From assembly GCA_021838445.1 (NCBI GenBank), contig JAKCDU010000023.1:1-58690 (forward strand): a DNA stretch of 58,690 nt, read 5' to 3'. Below the pieces are notes generated by a model. The model saw nothing but the letters and a program-made list of their open reading frames with translations. It was not told the origin of the DNA and searched no databases. This stretch comes from Actinomycetes bacterium (lineage in GTDB: Bacteria; Actinomycetota; Acidimicrobiia; Acidimicrobiales; Palsa-688). The translations under genes were made by a program, and so were the position numbers. Positions 8,856 through 16,973 of this stretch are shown in pieces; position 1 is the first letter of the stretch; each line of letters begins with the position of its first letter.

Positions 8856-9940
8856 AGGACCACGACGCTGCGCAGCACCTCGCCGCGCTCCATCTTGTGA
8901 AAAGCCTCCTCCACTCCGTCGAGGCCGATGCGCTCCGACACGAAGCGGTCGAGGGGTAACCGGCCCTGCAGGTAGAGGTCCACGAGGAGCGGGAAGTCCC
9001 GGCTCGGCAGGCAGTCGCCGTACCAGGACGGCTTGAGGGCCCCGCCCCGCCCGAAGAACTCGATCATGGGTATGTCGGGGAACTGCATATCGGGCGTGGG
9101 CACCCCCACCTGCACCACGGTGCCGGCCAGGTCGCGGGCGAAGAACGCCTGCTCGAGCACCTTGGGATGCCCGACCGCCTCGACGCACACGTCGGCTCCG
9201 TACCCTCCCGTGGCGGCCCGCACTCCCTCTACCGCGTCCTCCGTGGAGCCGTTGACCGTGTGGGTGGCCCCGAACTGGCGGGCCAACTGCAGCTTGCGGT
9301 CGTCGAGGTCCACGGCCACGATGGTGGTGGCTCCGGCCAGCCGGGCGCCGGCGATGGCGGCGTCACCGACGCCACCGCAGCCGAACACCGCCACCGAATC
9401 CCCCGGGCCCACGTTGCCGGTGAGCATCGAGGCTCCGAGTCCGGCCATCACCCCGCACCCGAGCAGCCCGACCACCGCCGGGTCGGCCCGCTGCGACACC
9501 GGAGTGCACTGGCCGGCGGCCACGAGGGTCTTCTCGGCGAAGGCGCCGATACCGAGGGCCGGCGAGAGCACCGTGCCGTCTTCGAGGGTCATCTTCTGCG
9601 TGGCGTTGTGGGTGGCGAAACAGTACTGGGGGCGCCCCCGGCGACAGGCCCGGCACTGGCCGCAGACCGCCCTCCAGTTGAGCACCACGAAGTCGCCTGG
9701 GGAGACGTCGGTGACCCCTTCGCCCACGGCCGCAACCCGGCCGGCAGCCTCGTGACCGAGGAGGAAGGGGAAGTCGTCGTTGATACCGCCCTCGCGGTAA
9801 TGGAGGTCCGTGTGGCAGACACCGCAGGCCAGCACGTCGACGAGCGCCTCCCCGGGACCGGGGTCTGGGACCATGACCTTCTCGATGGTCACCGGAGCCC
9901 CTTTGGCGGCGGCGACCACACCTCTGACCTCGTGTGCCAT
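8852..9940 (-). CDS. mscR: S-(hydroxymethyl)mycothiol dehydrogenase (formaldehyde detoxification)
   Basis: Zinc-dependent medium-chain dehydrogenase of 362 residues that oxidises the formaldehyde-mycothiol adduct with NAD and, in this family, also reduces S-nitrosomycothiol. Visible are the catalytic zinc ligands in [12 protein letters not shown] and [13 protein letters not shown], the structural zinc cysteines [15 protein letters not shown], and the Rossmann motif [20 protein letters not shown] of assignment: the [13 protein letters not shown] stretch and overall length fit the MscR/AdhE2 subgroup rather than ordinary alcohol dehydrogenases. It heads a two-gene unit with the MBL hydrolase. 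A mycothiol synthase gene at 44759 supports the presence of the thiol cofactor. Confidence 0.85.
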   Translation of the reverse strand: MAHEVRGVVAAAKGAPVTIEKVMVPDPGPGEALVDVLACGVCHTDLHYREGGINDDFPFLLGHEAAGRVAAVGEGVTDVSPGDFVVLNWRAVCGQCRACRRGRPQYCFATHNATQKMTLEDGTVLSPALGIGAFAEKTLVAAGQCTPVSQRADPAVVGLLGCGVMAGLGASMLTGNVGPGDSVAVFGCGGVGDAAIAGARLAGATTIVAVDLDDRKLQLARQFGATHTVNGSTEDAVEGVRAATGGYGADVCVEAVGHPKVLEQAFFARDLAGTVVQVGVPTPDMQFPDIPMIEFFGRGGALKPSWYGDCLPSRDFPLLVDLYLQGRLPLDRFVSERIGLDGVEEAFHKMERGEVLRSVVVL

Positions 9941-9946
9941 GCCGCC

Positions 9947-9952
9947 AAGCTA
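9947..9952 (-). promoter_or_regulatory. Candidate -10 (TAGCTT) for mscR
   Basis: TAGCTT lies 6 nt before the ATG at 9940 on the minus strand, with no Shine-Dalgarno sequence between. It fits a leaderless start. Confidence 0.45.
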
Positions 9953-9965
9953 CCCGGCCCGCCGC

Positions 9966-10044
9966 CGGGCAGGACCAGCCGGGCAGGACCAGCCGGGCAG
10001 GACCAGCCGGGCAGGATCAGCCGGTCAGGATCAGCCGGTCAGGG
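9966..10044. repeat. Tandem repeat, 14-bp unit, about 5.6 copies
   Basis: The unit CGGGCAGGACCAGC is perfect three times, then drifts to CGGGCAGGATCAGC and CGGTCAGGATCAGC, and ends partway through a sixth copy. The array lies upstream of mscR, and its last bases run into the 3' end of the alkyltransferase-like gene. The gradient from identical to diverged copies suggests slippage growth from one end. Confidence 0.9.
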
Positions 10045-10347
10045 ACCCCCCCTCCCGGTGGCCACCACCCGCCCGTCGCGGACCGTCACCCCTTCGGCCT
10101 CGAGCAGCCGGGCCTGGACGGGTTCGTGACCGGGCGCGAGACGGCCGTCGGCGTAGACGACCCGCCACCAGCACAGGCCCTCCGCCGGCGAACTCGAGGC
10201 CAGGACCGCACCCACCCCCCTGGCTGCTCCGGCCCGGCCGGCCTGGGCGGCGAGGTCCCCGTAGCTCACCACCTGACCGGGGCCGACGGTGGACAGCGCT
10301 TCGATGACCGCCCGGCGGAAGTCGGCCCTGGCCGGTCGGTCGCTCAC
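10039..10347 (-). CDS. Alkyltransferase-like protein (MGMT-fold, no nucleophile cysteine)
   Basis: DNA-binding protein of 102 residues with the fold of O6-alkylguanine-DNA alkyltransferase. The helix-turn-helix part VVSYGDLAAQAGRAGAARGVGAVLASS is clear. The active-site box, PCHRV in true MGMT, reads LCWWRVV: the nucleophile position is Trp, and the Cys sits one place earlier where Pro is usual. This is the alkyltransferase-like (ATL) pattern, whose members bind alkylated bases and flag them for nucleotide excision repair. GTG start at 10347 overlaps the stop of the upstream gene (GTGA), so it is co-translated with the coiled-coil protein. Confidence 0.85.
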   Translation of the reverse strand: MSDRPARADFRRAVIEALSTVGPGQVVSYGDLAAQAGRAGAARGVGAVLASSSPAEGLCWWRVVYADGRLAPGHEPVQARLLEAEGVTVRDGRVVATGRGGP

Positions 10348-11135
10348 GCCAGCTGCAGCCGGGCCTCGATCCGGCCGGGTCCGCTGGTGACCGACAGCGT
10401 CAGCCCCCCGGCGGAGGCCACTGCGGTCAGCCCGGACAGGTCGGGCGGCGCCTCATCGGGCCATACCGGCTGTACCACGGTCAATGCCTCGGCGCTCAGC
10501 GTCACCTCCATCTCCTCCCCGGAACGGGCGAGAGTGCGCAGCATCTCGACACTGACGCGGGCCGCGACCGCGGCGTGAGCCGGACCGGCCGGCACCGCCG
10601 GGCCCAGGAGGGTCAGCTCGCTCGGGGTGCCGATGGTCTCGCGTATCACCGCCAGTTCAGTGGCCACCACCGGGGCGATGGTCCCGTCCCACGGCTGGGG
10701 GAGGCCTATACCGGGGCCCGCCACGTCGAGCCATTCCCGCCTCATGCGCAGGTGCTCCAGTTCCCACACCGCGGTGGTCGCCGGACCGGCCGCTCCCGGA
10801 CGGACCGCCTCGTCGGCCTCCAGGCGGGCCTCGTCGGCCCGCCGCATGGCCTCGGCCACCCGCTTCTCGGCCTCCCCGGCCCGCCGCTCGGCGTCGCTCG
10901 CCCGTTGCTCGGCGGCTCGCACCCGACCCTCGGCGGCGGTGACCCTGGCCTCCACGGCCCGTCTGTCCTGCTCCACCTCGTCGAGGCGGGCCGACGCCGC
11001 GCTCAGCCGGGCCTGCAGATCGTCGCGCGCCGCGGCGTGGCGACGACGAGCGCCGGCCTCCCGCCGGGCCACGACGGCCAGTATCACGGCCAGCACGGCG
11101 GCTACCACGGCGGAAACGGCGAGGGCGATGCTCAT
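10344..11135 (-). CDS. Membrane-anchored coiled-coil protein of unknown function
   Basis: From the ATG at 11135 this gives 263 residues. An N-terminal hydrophobic segment (about 2-23, Ala/Val/Leu-rich, then RREAGARRRH) looks like a signal anchor. A long coiled coil follows (about 30-125) with repeated E/R heptads. The C-terminal 130 residues (from WELEHLRMRREWLD) are a globular domain ending TSGPGRIEARLQLA, vaguely like the last strands of a GHKL ATPase but without its nucleotide motifs. The start is uncertain: a GTG at 11168 also exists. It diverges from the HATPase protein at 11218. Function unknown. Confidence 0.65.
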   Translation of the reverse strand: MSIALAVSAVVAAVLAVILAVVARREAGARRRHAAARDDLQARLSAASARLDEVEQDRRAVEARVTAAEGRVRAAEQRASDAERRAGEAEKRVAEAMRRADEARLEADEAVRPGAAGPATTAVWELEHLRMRREWLDVAGPGIGLPQPWDGTIAPVVATELAVIRETIGTPSELTLLGPAVPAGPAHAAVAARVSVEMLRTLARSGEEMEVTLSAEALTVVQPVWPDEAPPDLSGLTAVASAGGLTLSVTSGPGRIEARLQLA

Positions 11136-11217
11136 CAGCAGCCACGGTAGTGAGAGCGGCTCCCCCACCGGGAGACAATGGGAGTCAAAAAACGCCCATC
11201 GCGGTACAGCTTGGGAC

Positions 11218-12558
11218 ATGGACTGGTGTGTCGATACCCGGGTGGCGGGAGCTGCCGATCTGATCGAGTCCGACATCGCCGATCATCTGAGTCGTCACGC
11301 CGCCGAGCCGGGCGTGGTCGAGCTGGCCCGACCCATCCTCCACGACGGCCTTCGAGGGGTGGAGCCGGGCCCGGTGTGGGCCAGCCTCGACTGGTCGGGG
11401 CGCCACTGCCTGCTGCGGCTGCGGCCGCTGCCCGACGGAGAGCTGCCCGGTGACCCGGTCGGCGACGGTGCCACCCGGGCCCACGACCATTCGGCCCGCC
11501 TGGTGTCGGGCCTGGGACCGAACGGGGAGGCGACGGAGGCGACGGTCGTCGCCCTCGGGGTGGCCCGCATACCGCAGCGAGACCTGGACCTCCCCCCGTC
11601 GGACCTGGACCGTTGGGCCGCCGGTCCGCTACAGGCCGGCCACGTGCTGGGGTTGCTCAGCTCGGAGATCTGGTCGGGCCGCGGCCTCGAGGAAGCCGCC
11701 GCGTGCACCGGCAGCACCATGGCCGCCCACCTGGCCGCCCACCTCGGCACCCCGGCCGACGGTCGAGCCCTCGGCGAGGCGGTCATCGAGATGGAACGTC
11801 AGCTCGGCGCCGACTTCGAGTTGGTCGACGCGGACCAGACCCGTCTCGTCTTGCGCAACCGCCGCTGCCCGTTCGGTCCGCTCACCAGCCCCGGGATGTG
11901 CCGCTTCACCTCGGCCCTGGCCGGCGCCGCGGCGGCGCGGGTGGGGGGCCACGCCGCCGTTTCGATGATGGAGAGCCTGGCCCAGGGGGACCGCGAGTGC
12001 CGGATGGTCGTGGACCTGGCGTCCGAGCTGGATCCCGAGGTGGCCCACGGCTACCGCTGGCCCCCGCCGCCCTCAGAGGAGGGCGCGGCCGACGACGAGG
12101 AGGGGCAGCGCCGCTTCCAGGTCACCCTGTCCCTGGAGCTGCCCCGGGACCTTCTGAGCGTGCCGGTGACCCGGCACCTGATCCGCGCCGCCATGGACGA
12201 GGTGGGGGTGGTCTCCGACGATGCCGACGCGGTGGACCTGGCCGTCACCGAGGCCTGTGCCAACGTCATCGACCACTCCGGTCCGGGGGACGCCTACGAC
12301 GTGGCCGTGACCATCAACCCGAGCGCCGCCCACATCCGGGTGGTGGACGTGGGAAGGGGCTTCGACCACCAATCCCTCGCTTTGTCCGAGATGGCCGACT
12401 CCGAGGCTGAGCACGGCCGCGGCCTGGCTCTGATGCACGCCCTCGTGGACCAGGTCCGCTTCGAGTCCGCACCCGAGCGCGGCACGGTGGTCCACCTGGT
12501 CAAGACGCTGCACTTCGAGGACGACGCCACGGCCCATCGCCTGATGGGCCGGGACTGA
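11218..12558 (+). CDS. Anti-sigma-type HATPase protein with N-terminal cysteine-containing sensor-like domain
   Basis: Protein of 446 residues. The C-terminal third is an RsbW/SpoIIAB-like ATPase: N box EACANVIDHS (Asn about 349), G1 VDVGRGFD, G2 EHGRGLALM. Such proteins bind sigma factors or anti-anti-sigma factors and act as serine kinases. The N-terminal two thirds have a Cys-bearing core (RCPFG, GMCRFTSALAG, GDRECRMVVDL) resembling the methanogen output domain 1 type of sensor module; this match is from memory. No sigma or anti-anti-sigma gene is adjacent. The ATG at 11218 lacks a ribosome site and could be leaderless, though no clean -10 is seen. Confidence 0.7.
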   Translation: MDWCVDTRVAGAADLIESDIADHLSRHAAEPGVVELARPILHDGLRGVEPGPVWASLDWSGRHCLLRLRPLPDGELPGDPVGDGATRAHDHSARLVSGLGPNGEATEATVVALGVARIPQRDLDLPPSDLDRWAAGPLQAGHVLGLLSSEIWSGRGLEEAAACTGSTMAAHLAAHLGTPADGRALGEAVIEMERQLGADFELVDADQTRLVLRNRRCPFGPLTSPGMCRFTSALAGAAAARVGGHAAVSMMESLAQGDRECRMVVDLASELDPEVAHGYRWPPPPSEEGAADDEEGQRRFQVTLSLELPRDLLSVPVTRHLIRAAMDEVGVVSDDADAVDLAVTEACANVIDHSGPGDAYDVAVTINPSAAHIRVVDVGRGFDHQSLALSEMADSEAEHGRGLALMHALVDQVRFESAPERGTVVHLVKTLHFEDDATAHRLMGRD

Positions 12559-12602
12559 AGCGCCCCTCGCCTGATGGGCCGGGACCGAGGTGGGCGCCCA
12601 CC

Positions 12603-12628
12603 GGTGGGTTACCCCTGGGTAACCCACC
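12603..12628. promoter_or_regulatory. Perfect 12-bp inverted repeat upstream of the fatty-acid operon
   Basis: Arms GGTGGGTTACCC and GGGTAACCCACC are exact complements around a 2-bp CT centre. The palindrome is 124 bp before the fabD start and 45 bp after the preceding stop. A terminator is unlikely because the loop would be 2 nt and no T-run follows. An operator for a dimeric fatty-acid regulator (FasR-like role) is the better reading; the regulator itself is not in the window. Confidence 0.6.
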
Positions 12629-12751
12629 CGCCGCGGCGAGACCTAGTTAGCTGGAGGGGATCCGCCGTTACGTTTCAGCGATCGGGCCGGTCAGAAAGCC
12701 CGGGCGTCCCGCTCGCCCGAGTCGTCACACCCTGAGGAGGACCGAAACCAA

Positions 12752-13954
12752 GTGCCCGCCTTCGTCTTCCCCGGCCAAGGAGCGCAGAGGCCGGGGATGG
12801 GTTCGCCCTGGGTCGACCATCCCTCGTGGGAGGTCGTCGAGGAGGCCTCGGTAGCCGCCGATCGGGACGTCGGCCATCTGCTGACCGAGGCCGGCGAGGC
12901 CGAGCTGACCGAGACCCGAAACGCCCAGGTCGCCACCTTCACCTTCAGCCTGCTCGTGCTCGACGCGGTTGAACGTCTCGGCATAGAGCCGACCCGCCTG
13001 GCCGGGCACTCGGTGGGCGAGTACACCGCGCTGGCGGCCAGCGGGGCCCTCGGGTTCGAGGAGTCGGTGCGCCTGGTGGCCGAGCGGGGCGAGGCCATGC
13101 AGGCCGCGGCCGACGCATCGCCGGGCGTGATGACCGTCGTGGCGGGGTGCCCGGCCGACACCGTCGACATCGCCTGCCGCCTGGCCGACGGAGAGGTCTG
13201 GGTGGCCAACTTCAACGGCCCCGAGGAGACGGTGATCGCCGGACACCCCGAATCGGTGGAGCGCGCCGTGGAGGTAGCCATGGAGATGGGGGCCAAACGG
13301 ACCTTCGCGGTGCGCGTCGGGGGCGCGTTCCACACGCCGTTCATGGCCCCGGCGCGCGACCGCCTGCGCAAGATGCTGGCCACGGTGACCATCCACGACC
13401 CCGACACGCCGGTCGTGGCCAACGTGGACAGCCGCTTCCACCATCGGGGCGAGGACTGGAAGGTGCTCCTGTCGGCCCAGCTGTGCAGCCCCATCCGCTG
13501 GTACCAGAGCGTGCTGCGACTGGCCGGCCTCGACGACGTCCACCTCGACCCCGAAACCTGTTTCGTGGAGCTGGGGCCGGGCGACTCGCTGCGTTCCATG
13601 ATCGCCGCCACCCTCCCGAGCGCCACCACCCTCACCATCTCCACCCCCGGCGACCTGGACGTGCTGGTGGGGGCTCTGACCGGCGACGACGCCCTGCACG
13701 CCTACGCCCTCGACCACCAGGGCGAGCTGCTGTACGTCTCCGAGCGGGTGGTGATCAGCCCTGTCGCCGGAGTGTTCGAGCCGGCGCCCGGCGGACCCGG
13801 GCCGGGTGAACGTATCGAGGTGGGGACCAGGCTCGGGACGGTCGGCCAGGACGAGGTGCTGGCCGGTTTCGGGGGTCGTCTCGAGGGTTGGCTGGCCCAC
13901 CCGGGCGAGAGGGTCCAAGCCGGCCAGCCCATCGTGTGGTTGCATACCGCATGA
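12752..13954 (+). CDS. fabD: Malonyl-CoA:ACP transacylase with C-terminal lipoyl-like domain
   Basis: Moves malonyl from CoA to acyl carrier protein, the entry step of type II fatty-acid synthesis. PGQGAQ opens the protein, the nucleophile Ser is in GHSVGEY (Ser87), and the catalytic His is in AFHTPFM (His194). Normal FabD is about 310 residues; this one has 400. The extra C-terminal part (about 312-400) has the rhythm of a biotinyl/lipoyl barrel: VVISPVAGVFEP, VGTRLGTVGQ, then GRLEGWLAHPGERVQAGQP, but lacks the modified Lys in an MKM-type turn. GTG start at 12752 with AGGAGG upstream. It overlaps fabH by ATGA and leads fabD-fabH-acpP-fabF. Confidence 0.9.
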   Translation: MPAFVFPGQGAQRPGMGSPWVDHPSWEVVEEASVAADRDVGHLLTEAGEAELTETRNAQVATFTFSLLVLDAVERLGIEPTRLAGHSVGEYTALAASGALGFEESVRLVAERGEAMQAAADASPGVMTVVAGCPADTVDIACRLADGEVWVANFNGPEETVIAGHPESVERAVEVAMEMGAKRTFAVRVGGAFHTPFMAPARDRLRKMLATVTIHDPDTPVVANVDSRFHHRGEDWKVLLSAQLCSPIRWYQSVLRLAGLDDVHLDPETCFVELGPGDSLRSMIAATLPSATTLTISTPGDLDVLVGALTGDDALHAYALDHQGELLYVSERVVISPVAGVFEPAPGGPGPGERIEVGTRLGTVGQDEVLAGFGGRLEGWLAHPGERVQAGQPIVWLHTA

Positions 13955-14943
13955 CCGGAGTGACGATCACCGGGTGGGGCACCGCCCTACCACCGCGGGT
14001 GGTGACCAACGCCGACATCACCACTCTGTTCGAGACCACCGACGAGTGGATCTTCGAGCGCAGCGGTATCCGCAGCCGGCACAACGCCACCGGGCCCTTC
14101 GTGAGCCCTCCCCCGCCCGCTGATCCCCCCGACAGCGGGCTGGGCACCACCGGCACCCTCGCCGCCGAGGCCGGCCGCCAGGCCCTCGAACGGGCCGGGG
14201 TCTCACCTGACGACATCGGGCTGGTGATCGTCTGCACCACCACACCGGATCAGCTGATCCCCGCCAACTCGGCCTCGGTGGCCGCCGCGCTCGGAATCCG
14301 CAGCGGAGCCATGGACCTGAACGCCGCTTGCGCCGGCTTCACCTACGGCCTGGTCACGGCCAGCGGCCTGATCTCGGCGGGCGCCGAACGGGTGCTGCTG
14401 ATCGGTGCCGAGACCCTGAGCCGGGCCACCAACTGGTCCGATCGGACCAACGCTTTCCTCTTCGGCGACGGAGCGGGCGCGGTGGTGCTCGAAGCGGTCC
14501 CCGGCGAGGGGTCGCTGCTCGGCTGGGATCTCGGCGTGGACGGCAACCTGGTCCCGCTGCTGTACGCCCAGCACGGGTCGGGCATGGTCATGCGCGGCAA
14601 GGAGGTCTTCCGCCGGGCCGTGCTGGCCACCGTGGAGTCGGCCACCAAGTCGCTGGAGCGGGCCAAGGTCGGCGTCGACGACATCGCCCTCTTCGTGCCC
14701 CACCAGGCCAACATTCGCATCATCGAGGCCGCGGCGTCGCGCCTGGGCCTGGGCAAGGACCGCATCGCCACGGTGATCGAGCGCACGGGCAACACCAGCT
14801 CGGCCTCCATCCCCCTGGCGCTCATAGACGCCATCGAGAAGGGTCGCATCCACCATGGCGACCATCTCCTCCTGGCCGGCTTCGGTGCCGGCATGACCTG
14901 GGCGTCGGCCGTCTGGCGCTGGCAGGACCACCCTGGCCGCTGA
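13951..14943 (+). CDS. fabH: Beta-ketoacyl-ACP synthase III
   Basis: Condenses a starter acyl-CoA with malonyl-ACP to begin chain elongation. 330 residues, normal length. The catalytic triad is present: Cys127 in NAACAGF, His in PHQANIR and Asn in GNTSSAS; GFGAGMTWAS closes the protein. The ATG at 13951 overlaps the fabD stop (ATGA), so they are coupled. An acidic/proline insert (VSPPPPADPPD) after residue 49 is a minor lineage feature. Because FabH chooses the starter unit, it helps decide straight or branched chains, but specificity cannot be read here. Confidence 0.95.
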   Translation: MTGVTITGWGTALPPRVVTNADITTLFETTDEWIFERSGIRSRHNATGPFVSPPPPADPPDSGLGTTGTLAAEAGRQALERAGVSPDDIGLVIVCTTTPDQLIPANSASVAAALGIRSGAMDLNAACAGFTYGLVTASGLISAGAERVLLIGAETLSRATNWSDRTNAFLFGDGAGAVVLEAVPGEGSLLGWDLGVDGNLVPLLYAQHGSGMVMRGKEVFRRAVLATVESATKSLERAKVGVDDIALFVPHQANIRIIEAAASRLGLGKDRIATVIERTGNTSSASIPLALIDAIEKGRIHHGDHLLLAGFGAGMTWASAVWRWQDHPGR

Positions 14944-14989
14944 CGCCGGGGACTACATTCACAGATCAAACCTGAAGCCGGGAGTGGTG

Positions 14990-15256
14990 ATGGAACAACA
15001 ACAGCAGCCGATGGGCGAAGCCGAAGCCGAAGCCTTCGAGAAGTTCAAGCAGTGCGCCGTCGAGGTGCTCCAGGTGGACGCCAAAGCGGTCACCCCGGAT
15101 GCCAACTTCGCTGACGACCTGGACGCCGACAGCCTCGATCTGGTCGAGCTGGTCATGGCCCTCGAGGAGCAATTCGACATCTCGGTCGACGAATCCGAGC
15201 TCGAGGGAGTCAAGACCGTGCGTCAGGCCTTCGAGCTGGTCACCTCCAAGCTCTGA
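14990..15256 (+). CDS. acpP: Acyl carrier protein
   Basis: Carries growing acyl chains on a phosphopantetheine arm. 88 residues; the attachment Ser is Ser48 in DADSLDLVEL, with the usual acidic surface (VMALEEQFDISVDESE). The ATG at 14990 is preceded by GGGAG with 6-nt spacing; two GTG codons just upstream (14984, 14987) are possible starts. The N-terminus has an unusual Gln run (EQQQQPM) before the first helix. Its stop overlaps the fabF start (TGATG). Confidence 0.95.
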   Translation: MEQQQQPMGEAEAEAFEKFKQCAVEVLQVDAKAVTPDANFADDLDADSLDLVELVMALEEQFDISVDESELEGVKTVRQAFELVTSKL

Positions 15257-16470
15257 TGCTGGCCGTCTTCCCCTCCGGGGGCCACCCCGGCATCCCCGGT
15301 CGGCGCGTCGCGGTCACCGGGCTGGGCGTGGTGGCACCGTGCGGCATCGGTCGGGAGGCCTTCTGGTCCGGCCTGCTCGGGCCGGCCCCCGAGGGTCCCC
15401 GGCGGGTGAAGGACTTCGACGCCTCGTCGATCTACGGGCCCAAAGAGCTGCGCCGCGTGGACCGCTTCACCCAGTTCGCGGCGGTCGCCGCGGACGAAGC
15501 CGTGGCCGACGCCGGCGGGGTGGCGGCCATGGGCGTGGACCCGTCGCGTGCCGGGGTGCTGATCGGCACCGGCATCGGCGGCATCGAGACCCTCGAGGAC
15601 CAGATCCACCTGATGATGGAGAAGGGCGCCCGGCGGGTGACCCCGTTCCTCGTGCCGATGATGATGGGCAACCGCGCCGCTGCCGACGTGTCGATGCGCT
15701 ACGGCATGTGCGGCCCCTGCGAGGCCATCGTCACGGCCTGTGCGGCGGGCACCCAGAGCGTGGCCGCCGGCGCCCGCCTGGTGGCCTCAGGCCGCTGCGA
15801 CGTCGTCCTGGCCGGTTCCTCCGAGGCGGCCATGACCCCCATCGGCGTGGCCGGCTTCGCCAACATGACGGCCCTGTCCACCAGCGGATTGTCCATGCCC
15901 TTCGACGCCAAACGGGACGGCTTCGTGATGGGCGAGGGTGGCGCGGTGCTCGTCCTCGAGGAGTACGAGCGGGCCGTGGCCCGCGGCGCCCGGATCTACG
16001 CCGAGCTGGCCGGCGGGGCGAGCACCGCCGACGCCCATCACATCACCGCCCCCGCCCCGGGCGGTTCGGGCGCGGTGGCCTGCATGGAGCTGGCCATCCT
16101 CGACGCCGGGTTGTCAGCCGCCGACATCGTCCATGTCAACGCCCACGGCACGTCCACGCCGGCCAACGACATGGCCGAGAGCCAGGCGCTGAACAAGGTG
16201 TTCGGGATGCCCGGACCGTTGGTCACATCGGTCAAGGGGATCACCGGGCACTCCCTCGGCGCGGCCGGCGCCATCGAGGCGGTGGCCCTGGCCCTCACCA
16301 TCGCCAACCAGACCATCCCGCCCACCGCCGGCCTGACCGAGATGGACCCCGAGATCCACCTCGACGTGGTCACCGGCGAAGCCCGGCCGTGGACTCCGGG
16401 GCCGTCGCTGTCCAACAGCTTCGGCTTCGGCGGCCACAACGGCACCATCGTGATGGTCCCGCCCAGCTGA
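15256..16470 (+). CDS. fabF: Beta-ketoacyl-ACP synthase II
   Basis: Elongating condensing enzyme of type II fatty-acid synthesis, 404 residues. Catalytic residues are Cys162 in TACAAGTQ, His in NAHGTST and His in GHSLGAAG, with the C-terminal SNSFGFGGHNG loop. The ATG at 15256 overlaps the acpP stop by one base. It is the last gene of the operon; no fabG, fabZ or fabI is in the window, so reduction and dehydration must be encoded elsewhere. Confidence 0.95.
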   Translation: MLAVFPSGGHPGIPGRRVAVTGLGVVAPCGIGREAFWSGLLGPAPEGPRRVKDFDASSIYGPKELRRVDRFTQFAAVAADEAVADAGGVAAMGVDPSRAGVLIGTGIGGIETLEDQIHLMMEKGARRVTPFLVPMMMGNRAAADVSMRYGMCGPCEAIVTACAAGTQSVAAGARLVASGRCDVVLAGSSEAAMTPIGVAGFANMTALSTSGLSMPFDAKRDGFVMGEGGAVLVLEEYERAVARGARIYAELAGGASTADAHHITAPAPGGSGAVACMELAILDAGLSAADIVHVNAHGTSTPANDMAESQALNKVFGMPGPLVTSVKGITGHSLGAAGAIEAVALALTIANQTIPPTAGLTEMDPEIHLDVVTGEARPWTPGPSLSNSFGFGGHNGTIVMVPPS

Positions 16471-16502
16471 TCGGCGGGACCGCCGGCCAGGCCCCGTGAC
16501 CT

Positions 16503-16961
16503 TCAGGGGGTCAGGGCGGCGAGCAGCTTCTTGGGTGTGTCGGCCGGCGAGATCTTGTACCAGACCCCGGCCAGCCGACCGTCGCCGGCGACGAGGAAAG
16601 CCGACCGGATGATGCCCATGTAGGTCTTGCCGTAGTTCTTCTTCTCGCCCCACACCCCGTAGGCCTCGGCCACGGCGTGGTCCTCGTCGGCGAGCAGCGG
16701 GAAACCCAGCCCGTACTTCTCGTCGAACTTGGCCTGCTTGGCCGGCTTGTCGGGGCTCATGCCGATCACCGCGCTGTCGCCGATGTCACCGAGGATGTCC
16801 CGCAGGCCGCAGGCCTGGGTGGTGCAGCCCGGCGTGTCAGCCTTGGGATAGAAGTAGACGAGGACGTTGCGGCCCCGGTAGTCCTCCAGCGACGTCGAAC
16901 TGCCATGCTGGTCCGTGAGTGTGAAGCCCGGGGCCGGGTCACCCACCGCGAGTTGAGCCAT
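16503..16961 (-). CDS. bcp: Thioredoxin-dependent peroxiredoxin, BCP/PrxQ type
   Basis: Reduces hydrogen and organic peroxides using thiols from thioredoxin. 152 residues. The peroxidatic Cys46 lies in DTPGCTTQAC and the resolving Cys51 is five residues later, the PrxQ arrangement; RSAFLVAGDGRLAGVWYK is the usual C-terminal strand region. It converges on fabF with a 32-nt gap. The ATG at 16961 is preceded by a -10-like TAGATT and no ribosome site. Confidence 0.93.
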   Translation of the reverse strand: MAQLAVGDPAPGFTLTDQHGSSTSLEDYRGRNVLVYFYPKADTPGCTTQACGLRDILGDIGDSAVIGMSPDKPAKQAKFDEKYGLGFPLLADEDHAVAEAYGVWGEKKNYGKTYMGIIRSAFLVAGDGRLAGVWYKISPADTPKKLLAALTP

Positions 16962-16967
16962 CCCCGC

Positions 16968-16973
16968 AATCTA
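16968..16973 (-). promoter_or_regulatory. Candidate -10 (TAGATT) for bcp
   Basis: TAGATT lies 6 nt before the bcp ATG on the minus strand. The spacer has no Shine-Dalgarno sequence, so transcription probably starts at or next to the A of ATG. Confidence 0.5.

Noticed and set aside
9966-10044. CRISPR-like array
   Set aside because: Units are contiguous 14-mers with no spacers and no cas genes nearby.
12603-12628. Palindrome as a rho-independent terminator
   Set aside because: The hairpin would have a 2-nt loop and no T-run follows; an operator explains it better.
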